6,477 bases of DNA from Desulfobacteraceae bacterium. GTDB lineage: Bacteria > Desulfobacterota > Syntrophobacteria > BM002. Position 1 is the stretch's first letter, and every line of letters starts with the position of its first letter. A program made the position numbers and the translations under genes. The stretch spans positions 1 through 6,477 of the forward strand of contig PPDG01000214.1 in the NCBI GenBank assembly GCA_002899795.1, in the 5' to 3' direction. The notes beneath the pieces were generated by a model. The model had not been told where the DNA came from. It did no database searches and worked only from the letters and a program-made list of their open reading frames with translations. Shown piece after piece: positions 1 through 5,336 of this stretch.

Positions 1-1
1 A

Positions 2-14
2 ATCTCCGGGCTAA
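2..14. repeat. Partial copy of the TCCGGGCTA repeat terminus at the window edge
   Basis: The first bases read ATCTCCGGGCTAA. This matches the outer end of the structured element at 1932-2113 (ACATCCGGGTT on its right side, and AAACATCCGGGCTA as the reverse complement of its left side) and the copy at 5234-5246. The rest of this copy, if there is one, lies outside the window. The match is short, so it is supported mainly by recurrence within 6.5 kb. Confidence 0.4.
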
Positions 15-135
15 AGGCAAACTATCGTTGAAATATCTTGTAGAAAAATGCGAAATATTATTTACATGCTATCTTATTTAAGCTAGTCTGCCCACCTGTA
101 TTTCGAAATCATACTACTCTGAAAGGGGACATTGA

Positions 136-552
136 GTGCATCCTGGTAGTGGTGATCGTCGGCCTGGAAATGAGCGGCGCCGAGGCAGTGATCGACGCAG
201 TGGTCAAGATCGTAGGAAGTTGAGCGATCCTCAATATATCGGTGTGGAAAGACGTGGAAGTGAACGAACTGATGATGAGCCAAAATGCCAGCGGTGTACC
301 GCTTGTCTGGGGAAATTGAGAGTTCTCATTTTAGAATGTCCTTTTCCAGACAAGAATTGCATATATAATAAATATCACGAGATAATCCATTATGTTACCT
401 ATCCAAGTGCACGCCTCGAAAATGAATCAGCTGTGGTCGCCAGTTCGTCCTCTGATATTTCATCTTACAGTATCATCTTAATACGTCCGGATCCTATCCT
501 AGAAAAGAATCGAATATACTATATTGATGTTACCGACAGCCACGTTCCCTGA
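136..552 (+). CDS. Small Arg-rich, Cys-rich protein of unknown function
   Basis: This is a 138-residue protein that I do not recognise as a named family. The start is GTG at 136, chosen because GAAAGGGG at 121-128 gives a good ribosome binding site seven bases upstream. Residues 5-28 are four tandem hexapeptides of the form (G/S)x(D/E)RRx, followed by a further GVERRG at 36-41. Similar RR-rich, charged runs are common at the termini of small deltaproteobacterial proteins, often as presumed flexible regulatory tails. A cysteine cluster follows: C51, C54 and C57 (CxxCxxC), then C68 and C75, which could bind zinc or an iron-sulfur centre. The rest (about 76-138) has short beta-like hydrophobic stretches (SYSIILI, IYYIDV) and no membrane segment. 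It stands alone, with 324 bases before the next ORF. That it is coding is fairly likely; its function is unknown. Confidence 0.68.
   Translation: MHPGSGDRRPGNERRRGSDRRSGQDRRKLSDPQYIGVERRGSERTDDEPKCQRCTACLGKLRVLILECPFPDKNCIYNKYHEIIHYVTYPSARLENESAVVASSSSDISSYSIILIRPDPILEKNRIYYIDVTDSHVP
148..219 (+). repeat. Four tandem 18-base units encoding (G/S)x(D/E)RRx
   Basis: Codons 5-28 of the first gene repeat every six residues: SGDRRP, GNERRR, GSDRRS, GQDRRK. The protein pattern is stricter than the DNA pattern, since the codons for Arg vary between CGT, CGG, CGC, CGA and AGG. This suggests selection on the peptide rather than a recent slippage event. Confidence 0.7.
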
Positions 553-876
553 AAACCACCACTGATTTGTCCCCCAACCCCAGACCAGCAACTTCCCTCT
601 CCCCTCCGTTCCTCTTGAGGAAAGAACCCTGTACTCCTGGTTTCGGCTCACTGGTCCGTACGCTCTTACCAGTCTGACTCATAAGTGGCAACGGATTACA
701 TACTCTTGGAATTAGATTACCCAATGGCAAAAAAATATTGTCATGTATATGTCAGATAAATCTTTATAATTAAAGGAAAAATAGTAATGCCACGGATTGG
801 TATGATTTGTGCCTCTTTGTTTTCAACAATTTTAACTAACAAAACTCTCACTATTATGACCTGACCCTCTTGCGAG
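553..876. other. Intergenic stretch without a convincing gene
   Basis: No credible ORF is seen. The 560-620 part is pyrimidine-rich (runs of CCCCC, CCCTCTCCCC). There is a short inverted repeat TTCCTC/GAGGAA at about 609-622 and another, ACTGGT (650-655) with ACCAGT (668-673); neither is followed by a T tract. The 738-780 part is AT-rich and holds a TATAAT at 765-770, but the nearest good -35 (TTGTCA, 738-743) is 21 bases away, so a promoter here is only possible. A 25-codon ORF at 787-864 has a plausible AAAGGA site but no recognisable content. Confidence 0.5.
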
Positions 877-1011
877 ATGACCGAAGATAATAAAATAAAT
901 CTCAATAAGGTCATATGTACTCAGTGCAAGGCGACGCTGATGATCAGGCCAACTGAAAAGAGATGCCCAGTCTGTGGGGGTCTCCTGCCTCACGCTGATG
1001 AGAGAAGCTGA
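877..1011 (+). CDS. Small zinc-ribbon-like protein (44 aa)
   Basis: This ORF runs from ATG at 877 to TGA at 1009-1011 and is short enough to be missed by length filters. The product has two CxxC knuckles, C14-x2-C17 (CTQC) and C30-x2-C33 (CPVCG), spaced 12 residues apart. This is the signature of a rubredoxin-like or zinc-ribbon metal site. The second knuckle is followed by GG, which is typical of a zinc-ribbon turn. No membrane segment is visible. The weak point is the lack of a clear Shine-Dalgarno before the ATG. An in-frame stop at 862-864 rules out much extension upstream. The next ORF, 40 bases downstream, is also a zinc ribbon, so the two may be cotranscribed. Its function cannot be deduced: small zinc ribbons can be nucleic-acid or protein adaptors. 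Confidence 0.55.
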   Translation: MTEDNKINLNKVICTQCKATLMIRPTEKRCPVCGGLLPHADERS

Positions 1012-1051
1012 AGGATACTAAGCATTTACACTTTCCGGCAATGGTTCGAAA

Positions 1052-1240
1052 ATGGGAATATTCATTCGTTGCAAAGCCTGCCCCAAGTGTGGCGGCATTG
1101 ATCGGCACCGAATAAGACGCAGTATTTGGATGCGTTTTCTACCCGGAAGCAGGTACTACCTTTGTGAGCACTGTGAGGTGAAGTTTTTCTCTGTGCTTGA
1201 TCTAGTTTCGATCAACTGGCCATTTGGGGCGGTTGTCTAG
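1052..1240 (+). CDS. Small zinc-ribbon protein (62 aa)
   Basis: The product has a canonical pair of zinc knuckles: C10-P-K-C13-G-G near the N-terminus and C38-E-H-C41 after a basic linker (RHRIRRSIWMRFLPGSRYY). C7 is an extra nearby cysteine. The layout CPxCGG, basic stretch with an aromatic or bulky W/R/F run, (Y)xCxxC, then a KFF-type ending resembles a widespread group of short uncharacterised bacterial zinc-ribbon proteins of the form 'CPKCGs...R...YrCxxCgxrF'. I infer structural zinc binding; no reaction can be named. The ATG at 1052 is the only usable start after the in-frame stop at 1019-1021, and its ribosome binding site is poor. No terminator is seen directly downstream. Confidence 0.7.
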   Translation: MGIFIRCKACPKCGGIDRHRIRRSIWMRFLPGSRYYLCEHCEVKFFSVLDLVSINWPFGAVV

Positions 1241-1268
1241 CCCCTCCCCATGACTATAACCCAACCTC

Positions 1269-1301
1269 GATGTTTGACGAATCGCCCAGATATCCGGGCT
1301 C
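1269..1301. repeat. Possible degenerate copy of the structured element's ends
   Basis: ATATCCGGGCT at 1290-1300 matches the terminus seen at 2104-2113 and 5234-5245. Just before it, GATGTTTGACGAATCGC (1269-1285) resembles GATGTTTAATGAATTGC at 1938-1954, the inner part of the left arm of the full element, with three differences. A left-arm piece next to a right-arm terminus would fit an internally deleted copy. The match is short and could be partly chance. Confidence 0.35.
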
Positions 1302-1567
1302 GTTCTCATTCACCCATCAGTCTCCGCTACCTTCTCCTTGCCAGCACACTGAAGTGGTACTTTTCGTAACAATCTAGGCATTTATTTGCCAATTTTCACC
1401 TGAAAAATTCGAGCGCTATCTGACTATAAGTTCCTAAACATATTTGGAAAAAGAGAACAAGACTGAGATGGCACGATTTTTTCATAGCCTTTGGATTCGG
1501 TGGGGCTTCCTCTTCATTTTCTCTTCTCTCGGGATGTCAGGTCCCCAACGAGGTTGGCCCTGCCTGG

Positions 1568-1607
1568 CCCCCACTGGTCTCCCAAGTGAAGATCAGTGGG
1601 GGTTTTT
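1568..1607 (+). terminator. Strong Rho-independent terminator without an adjacent gene
   Basis: CCCCCACTG (1568-1576) and CAGTGGGGG (1594-1602) pair perfectly over nine bases. Four further pairs toward the loop (one of them G-U) give a 13-bp stem with a nine-base loop. The stem is followed directly by TTTTT at 1603-1607 and then a T-rich run. A smaller hairpin, CCAAC-GAG-GTTGG, lies just upstream at about 1544-1556. The nearest upstream coding sequence ends at 1240, so the terminator most likely ends an untranslated or small RNA transcript. Confidence 0.82.
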
Positions 1608-1618
1608 ATTCTTTATTG

Positions 1619-1765
1619 AAGCTGGGGACCCGCCCGAAGGGTGGGGAGTCCAAAGGACAATAGCGAACAAGGAATTTCGAACAGCAGAAGTTTTTGAAAA
1701 AAACAAGGCAATGTTTTTCACTTCGATATTCTGCGGTTTCTTATTCTGCGGTTCTGCGGTTCATA
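1619..1765. repeat. Degenerate intergenic repeat with 'TTCTGCGGTT' units
   Basis: The block begins with a GC-rich hairpin (GGGGACCCGCCC paired with GGGTGGGGAGTCC across a GAA loop, with a bulge). It continues with GAACAGCAGAA (1679-1689), a near-complement of the later TTCTGCGGTTC. ATTCTGCGGTT occurs at 1728-1738 and again at 1743-1753, followed by an extra TGCGGTTC at 1755-1762. GTTTTTGAAAAAAAC near 1690-1704 is itself palindromic. Strings of this type (TTCGA-, TTCTGCGGTTC-rich) look to me like a dispersed intergenic repeat of sulfate-reducer-type genomes. That is from memory and not checked. Confidence 0.5.
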
Positions 1766-1931
1766 TTCTCAAAGACTTGATAACGTATAGTCAAATGCTG
1801 AATGCCGACCGGAGAGATCTGATCCTGACTTCTTGGTGGTGTTGACAAGTAGCGTTTGCTTAATTATTCTAACGCCTCAAACTCTTAGTTCTGATTAGCC
1901 AATGTTCACCATTTGAGTACTTTACTTCCTT

Positions 1932-2113
1932 AGCCCGGATGTTTAATGAATTGCAGTCGCGAGACCGTGAAGATGGGCGTGCCACCGGGCAACCACAGGG
2001 TGTTGGACCCGAGGCGTACCTGAACGGTACGTCGCAAGGTGCGGCACCCGAGGACGCCCGGAAGGACGGCCATATCCGCGGTCGCAGCAGGTGATTCATG
2101 AAACATCCGGGTT
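1932..2113. repeat. 182-base structured repeat element with long terminal inverted repeats (MITE-like or structured RNA)
   Basis: The two ends are complementary. Positions 1932-1954 (AGCCCGGATGTTT..., ending at TGC) pair with 2091-2113 over 23 positions, with one mismatch and three G-U pairs. Inside this are nested stems: 1963-1976 with 2070-2083 (ACCGTG and ATGG blocks, two mismatches), CCGGGC 1985-1990 with GCCCGG 2056-2061, GGGTG...ACC 1998-2009 with 2038-2049, and an apical stem CGTACC 2015-2020/GGTACG 2026-2031 closing a five-base loop. The whole therefore collapses into one rod. It encodes no plausible protein. Its terminus recurs elsewhere in the window. No clear target-site duplication is seen. 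It ends about 100 bases before the usp start codon, so it could also act as a leader structure. Confidence 0.72.
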
Positions 2114-2210
2114 CGCATGCTCTTGATCAAAAGACGATGCAAGAGAGTCCGAAAGATAGTAGTTTGCTTGTTGGCGAATCTTGAAGTAATGCCCCCCTGG
2201 AGGACATAGC

Positions 2211-3152
2211 ATGAGTGAATTAACTAAGATGATCGTTTTGCCGGTGGACGGTTCTGACAATGCTCATAGATCCCTAGAATACATTGATCTCATGTACGGC
2301 AAAGACCACAACCTGGAAGTAACTCTTAAATATGTCCTCCCCAGTCTGCCGCCAATCCTTGCGGATGATCGTTCTATGAAGCGTGAGACCGCCACCAAGT
2401 TGAAAGCTTTAGAGAATAAAAGCATCCGTATGGCTGAAAAAATCCTCAGCCAGGCCAAGAACTTCTTCCTTCAGAAGGGTTTCGAAGAAAACCGGCTGCA
2501 GACAGTCTATCGAAAAAAAGCGGATAGTATTCCCCAAGACATCTGTAATTGGGTAGAAAGCAAGAGGGCTGATTCTGTGCTTATTAGCACCCGTGGCCGA
2601 AGTAGACTGGAGGCCTTTTTCATGGGCGAGGTCTCCAGCAAGCTTCTGGAATACTGCCGAGTATGTCCGGTGTGGATCGTGGAGGGTAAGGTGACCTCAA
2701 ACCGGGTACTGGTTGCCGTTGACAGCTCGTATAATGCCCTCAGGGCGGTAGATCATGTCGGCTTCATGCTTGCTGGAACCGATGCCCCGGTGACTCTTTT
2801 TCACACCATGCGGCACTTGAGACGCTTTGTTCCCCAGGAGGTGTTGGACGAGGCTCCCGAGCTCGAAGAGCTCTGGAAAACCAAGGCAGGCCAGGAGATA
2901 GAACCGTTTATGAATAAAGCCAAGGAAATGCTTCTGCAGGCTGGCCTAAATGAGTCTCAGATAACTAAAAAAGTGGTGGACGGAAGTAGAAGCGCGGCCA
3001 GTGATATCCTGGACGAGGCCCGGAACAACGGCTACGGGACCATTGTGATGGGTAGGCGAGGCCTTTCCGGAGTGAGAGAATTCTTTATGGGCAGCGTCTC
3101 CAGCAAAGTCCTGCAAAGCAGCACCAGGATGGCCACCTGGATCGTGCTGTAA
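2211..3152 (+). CDS. Tandem-domain universal stress protein
   Basis: This is a 313-residue cytoplasmic protein made of two UspA-type domains, about residues 5-158 and 164-313. Each starts with a beta strand ending in Asp (VLPVDGSDNA with D13, VAVDSSYNA with D171) and ends with the nucleotide-loop region. The second domain keeps the full ATP-binding signature G-x2-G-x9-G-S: G281, G284, G294, S295. The first is degenerate at the same place: S126-x2-G129-x9-G139-E140, so the first Gly and the Ser are lost. This suggests that only the C-terminal half binds ATP well, a common asymmetry in tandem Usp proteins. The ATG at 2211 is preceded by TGGAGGA at 2198-2204. NhaA follows on the same strand after 95 bases with no evident terminator between, so cotranscription is possible. 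Usp domains frequently occur fused to or beside ion transporters, where they are thought to sense nucleotide or stress status. Confidence 0.94.
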   Translation: MSELTKMIVLPVDGSDNAHRSLEYIDLMYGKDHNLEVTLKYVLPSLPPILADDRSMKRETATKLKALENKSIRMAEKILSQAKNFFLQKGFEENRLQTVYRKKADSIPQDICNWVESKRADSVLISTRGRSRLEAFFMGEVSSKLLEYCRVCPVWIVEGKVTSNRVLVAVDSSYNALRAVDHVGFMLAGTDAPVTLFHTMRHLRRFVPQEVLDEAPELEELWKTKAGQEIEPFMNKAKEMLLQAGLNESQITKKVVDGSRSAASDILDEARNNGYGTIVMGRRGLSGVREFFMGSVSSKVLQSSTRMATWIVL

Positions 3153-3155
3153 TAT

Positions 3156-3171
3156 ATGCAAACATGCAAAC
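3156..3171. repeat. Tandem ATGCAAAC pair between usp and nhaA
   Basis: ATGCAAAC occurs twice head to tail directly after the usp stop codon, followed by a weaker third unit (TTGGCAAA). It could be a binding site in the usp-nhaA spacer or a chance repeat. A TTGGCA at 3172-3177 and a TATATA at 3198-3203 are 20 bases apart, too far for a confident promoter. Confidence 0.3.
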
Positions 3172-3247
3172 TTGGCAAAAATCAAGCACATATTCTCTAT
3201 ATATTGTGACATTGCTGTTTGTTTAGCGACCTGAGGAGAACTGTAAT

Positions 3248-4588
3248 ATGGTCATGAACACGGGAACATGTGAAGACCCCCCTGGCCTACCTAGTGAACC
3301 AATTGACACAGTTGTCGATCCGCTCAAGCGCTTCTTGCACATTGAGGCGACAAGCGGGATCGTATTGCTTGTGGTAACCCTCACGGCCCTGCTTCTTGCC
3401 AACTCCCCCCTGGCAGAACGCTTCCTTGCCTTTTGGAAAATACCACTGGGGTTCAGGATCGGCTCCTTCCAGATGAGCCACTCCTTACAACACTGGATCA
3501 ACGATGGTCTGATGGCGATTTTTTTCTTTGTGATCGGACTGGAGGTCAAACGTGAGCTGGTAATTGGTGAACTCCAGGACTATAGGCAGGCGGCGCTTCC
3601 TCTTGCTGCAGCGGTTGGCGGGATGCTGGTGCCGGCCGGCATCTATCTCTTTTTCCACTACGGGGCTCCCGGCGAGCGAGGCTGGGGGATTGCCATGGCG
3701 ACAGATATCGCATTCGTTGTTGGCTGTCTTACGGTTCTCGGTTCCCGAATTCCCAACAGTCTTCGGATTATGCTGCTCTCTCTGGCCATTGCCGATGATA
3801 TTGGTGCCATTCTGGTGATCGCCATTGGTTACACGGAAAGCCTCAATCTGACGGCTCTGGTTCTTGGCATGGTCGGTATAGGAGTCGTGATTGCTCTGAT
3901 GAAAGTCGGCGTCCGCAATCTTGCAGTCTACCTTATTTTTATGGTTCTGACTTGGGTCGCCTTTCATGAGTCCGGCATCCACGCAACCATTGCCGGAGTA
4001 ATATTCGGGCTTCTCATCCCGACAAAAGCCTGGATAAGTGAGGGGCGGTTGGGGACGATTGTCCAAAAAACCGGATGCTTCCTGCAAGGCGAAGGCTGGA
4101 GCACTCCCAAGAAACGTTATGCTTTGCTGAGGGATATGGAAGTAGCCGCGCGAAAGAGTATTTCGCCTCTCGAGCGATTCGAGACTGAACTCCACCCCTG
4201 GGTCGGCTTTGCCATTATGCCCATATTCGCCCTGGCTAATGCCGGTGTTACCATCGAGATTTCGGATTTTATGAATCCTGTGGCGATTGCAGTGATGCTG
4301 GGGCTTGTGGTGGGCAAGCCTTTAGGTATTGTGATCTTCAGTTGGCTGGCGGTCAGGCTCGGTCTTGCCAGGCTGCCCGAGGGAATAAGTTGGGGAGTCA
4401 TTGCGGGGGGCGGCTTCTTGGCCGGGATTGGATTTACCATGGCGATCTTCATTGCCAGCCTCGCCTTGGAAGGCAACCTGCTGGATGCGGCCAAGGTAGG
4501 TATCATCGTGGGCTCGTTTCTGAGCGCGATTGTGGGCGTGATAATATTGGTTCTCCTTCTCCCCAAACCCTCCCAGAATTCCGAATGA
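3248..4588 (+). CDS. nhaA: Na+/H+ antiporter NhaA
   Basis: This 446-residue inner-membrane protein exchanges external H+ for cytoplasmic Na+ (or Li+) and supports pH and sodium homeostasis. About a dozen hydrophobic helices are visible. The family landmarks are all present: T152-D153 in ATDIAF and D183-D184 in LAIADDIGA, equivalent to E. coli T132/D133 and D163/D164 of the ion site. H245 in SGIHATIAG corresponds to E. coli H225, and K357 in VVGKPLGI to E. coli K300. The C-terminal GIGFTMAIFIASLA block is also intact. The protein is longer than the roughly 388-residue E. coli form, mainly because of a charged cytoplasmic loop at about residues 262-315 and a 25-residue N-terminal extension. The start at 3248 lies nine bases after GAGGAG (3233-3238). 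It follows the usp gene and converges on the lipoprotein gene 34 bases downstream. Confidence 0.97.
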   Translation: MVMNTGTCEDPPGLPSEPIDTVVDPLKRFLHIEATSGIVLLVVTLTALLLANSPLAERFLAFWKIPLGFRIGSFQMSHSLQHWINDGLMAIFFFVIGLEVKRELVIGELQDYRQAALPLAAAVGGMLVPAGIYLFFHYGAPGERGWGIAMATDIAFVVGCLTVLGSRIPNSLRIMLLSLAIADDIGAILVIAIGYTESLNLTALVLGMVGIGVVIALMKVGVRNLAVYLIFMVLTWVAFHESGIHATIAGVIFGLLIPTKAWISEGRLGTIVQKTGCFLQGEGWSTPKKRYALLRDMEVAARKSISPLERFETELHPWVGFAIMPIFALANAGVTIEISDFMNPVAIAVMLGLVVGKPLGIVIFSWLAVRLGLARLPEGISWGVIAGGGFLAGIGFTMAIFIASLALEGNLLDAAKVGIIVGSFLSAIVGVIILVLLLPKPSQNSE

Positions 4589-4615
4589 TTTAGTGGTTCA
4601 GAGCATTCCGACCAG

Positions 4616-4640
4616 CCTACTTTCAGTAGGTCATCTTTTT
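4616..4640 (+). terminator. Probable weak terminator of nhaA
   Basis: CCTACT (4616-4621) and AGTAGG (4625-4630) form a six-bp stem with a TTC loop, and TTTTT follows at 4636-4640 after a five-base gap. The hairpin overlaps the last codons of the convergent lipoprotein gene. The stem is short and the T tract is displaced, so efficiency is doubtful. It is the only terminator-like structure in the 34-base gap between the two genes. Confidence 0.45.
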
Positions 4641-5198
4641 GATACGAGGTGGTCTGACGTCTGGTACTACCACTATAAACACATCACCGTATTTGGTTGG
4701 TGGACTACCGGTGCCATCAAGCAATTTGTACATCTCCTCCACGTTTCTTATATTTCCAACCCACACCACCACGCCCCCGGCGTGCTTGGTAAAGAATTCA
4801 TCCAAAAGGTCCCTGGATAGCTTCTTGTAGTCGTACAAACGGGATTGGGATATAAGGTTTAGTTTCAGACCAAGATGGTCTGCTAATGGTTGAGCCGTAT
4901 CCCTGTTGCGTCGCAGATTCGTACAGTAAATTGCGCTCACTCCCATGTCGCCGATCACTTCCGGCAAATGCTGAGCCCGTCTTTTACCCTGCCATGTCAG
5001 TGGATCGTCTGCCTCAGCACTGTAGATATCCCTGCCCCCATGCCGAAGGAGGATGATTGTCGTCTTGGTCCCCGGCGGTGACTGGTATGTTGGGCTTGTT
5101 TCATCTTCTGAAGTCGTGGCGCAGCCAACAAGAAGGGTAAGAACCAAGCACAGTACGGCGACACCAGAAACCGTTCGAAAACCTTTGATTGGCTCCAT
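4623..5198 (-). CDS. Lipoprotein of the histidine phosphatase superfamily with an atypical second catalytic site
   Basis: The 191-residue product starts with a short basic region, a hydrophobic run (about 9-25) and a lipobox LVGC with C26. Ala at +2 would favour outer-membrane sorting. The mature part begins with a Ser/Thr/Pro-rich linker, then the phosphatase core: IILLRHGGR (R52, H53 as the presumed phosphohistidine nucleophile, G54), LTWQGKRRAQ at 67-76, and CTNLRRNRDTAQ at 92-103 with R97 in the place of the second phosphate-binding Arg. The expected later GH motif (VVGHSNT type) reads VVWVGNIRN at 144-152, with N149 where the second catalytic His is expected, so normal turnover is uncertain. 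The C-terminal part (YGDVFIVVV) is a beta strand typical of the fold. AGGAGG lies about eight bases before the ATG. The periplasmic substrate, if any, is unknown. The fold is fairly sure, the activity is not. Confidence 0.85.
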   Translation of the reverse strand: MEPIKGFRTVSGVAVLCLVLTLLVGCATTSEDETSPTYQSPPGTKTTIILLRHGGRDIYSAEADDPLTWQGKRRAQHLPEVIGDMGVSAIYCTNLRRNRDTAQPLADHLGLKLNLISQSRLYDYKKLSRDLLDEFFTKHAGGVVVWVGNIRNVEEMYKLLDGTGSPPTKYGDVFIVVVPDVRPPRIKKMTY

Positions 5199-5217
5199 CG
5201 GTCAGACCTCCTCGCCT

Positions 5218-5250
5218 GTTATTAGTCAGAGAAATATCCGGGCTAATAAC
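5218..5250. promoter_or_regulatory. Inverted repeat enclosing a TCCGGGCTA repeat end, in the lipoprotein leader
   Basis: GTTATTAG at 5218-5225 and CTAATAAC at 5243-5250 are perfect complements separated by 17 bases. The interior and right arm together read AGAAATATCCGGGCTAA (5230-5246), matching the terminus of the 1932-2113 element. It lies between the presumed -10 box and the AGGAGG of the minus-strand lipoprotein gene. It may be an operator, a leader hairpin, or the scar of a repeat copy that lost its interior. Confidence 0.45.
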
Positions 5251-5277
5251 CTAGCACAAAAAAGTGAGATTGGTCAA
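5248..5277 (-). promoter_or_regulatory. Probable sigma-70 promoter of the lipoprotein gene
   Basis: On the minus strand, TTGACC (plus-strand 5272-5277) is followed after 18 bases by TAGGTT (plus-strand 5248-5253), which places the transcript start near 5241. This is about 43 bases ahead of the ATG. The -10 box overlaps one arm of the inverted repeat GTTATTAG (5218-5225)/CTAATAAC (5243-5250). The -35 is close to consensus, the -10 only moderate. Confidence 0.45.
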
Positions 5278-5336
5278 AATGGATTGCTGCCTGGATGGGA
5301 TTGTCTCGAATGATACAGAGTTGAAAACTCGGAAAT

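Larger units (their letters stand above)
1241..2210. other. Long non-coding stretch rich in structured repeats
   Basis: No ORF in these 970 bases looks like a protein. The 133-codon frame at 1444-1845 uses a TTG start without a ribosome binding site and runs through a strong terminator hairpin and a repeat. The minus-strand frames at 1869-2142 simply read through the palindromic element. What the stretch holds instead is a terminus-like repeat at about 1269-1301, an orphan terminator at 1568-1607, a hairpin and direct repeat block at 1619-1765, and the nested-stem element at 1932-2113. An inverted repeat CTCTTG (2120-2125)/CAAGAG (2140-2145) lies just before the usp leader. Confidence 0.75.

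Noticed and set aside
530..730. 66-codon minus-strand ORF
   Set aside because: It overlaps the end of the first gene, has no ribosome binding site and no recognisable motif; it follows the pyrimidine-rich plus strand.
787..864. 25-codon ORF in frame with the 44-aa zinc-ribbon ORF, separated by a TGA
   Set aside because: I considered TGA readthrough or a leader peptide. There is no selenocysteine-type hairpin evident and no motif in the peptide; a fair AAAGGA site is the only support.
1500..1570. SRP (4.5S) RNA suggested by a GTCAGGTCC string followed by a GCCCTG-type strand
   Set aside because: The conserved GGAA tetraloop and the asymmetric-loop sequence of SRP RNA are absent.
1444..1845. 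133-codon plus-strand ORF
   Set aside because: It has a TTG start without a ribosome binding site, runs through a strong terminator hairpin and the TTCTGCGGTT repeat, and its composition does not look like a protein.
1932..2113. Known riboswitch (cobalamin, cyclic-di-GMP, Moco) upstream of usp
   Set aside because: I looked for the conserved cores of these classes and did not find them; the long end-to-end pairing fits a palindromic repeat better.
1869..2142. Two minus-strand ORFs of 70-76 codons
   Set aside because: They lie entirely over the inverted-repeat element, in two frames, and have no ribosome binding sites; they are by-products of the GC-rich stems.
3485..4195. 236-codon minus-strand ORF antisense to nhaA
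   Set aside because: It lies opposite a clearly real NhaA, and its His/Asn/Gln-rich, low-hydrophobicity product is typical of the antisense reading of membrane protein codons.
5318..5330. GAGTT-GAA-AACTC hairpin after the acidic gene as a terminator
   Set aside because: It has only a five-bp AT-containing stem and no T tract on the minus strand.
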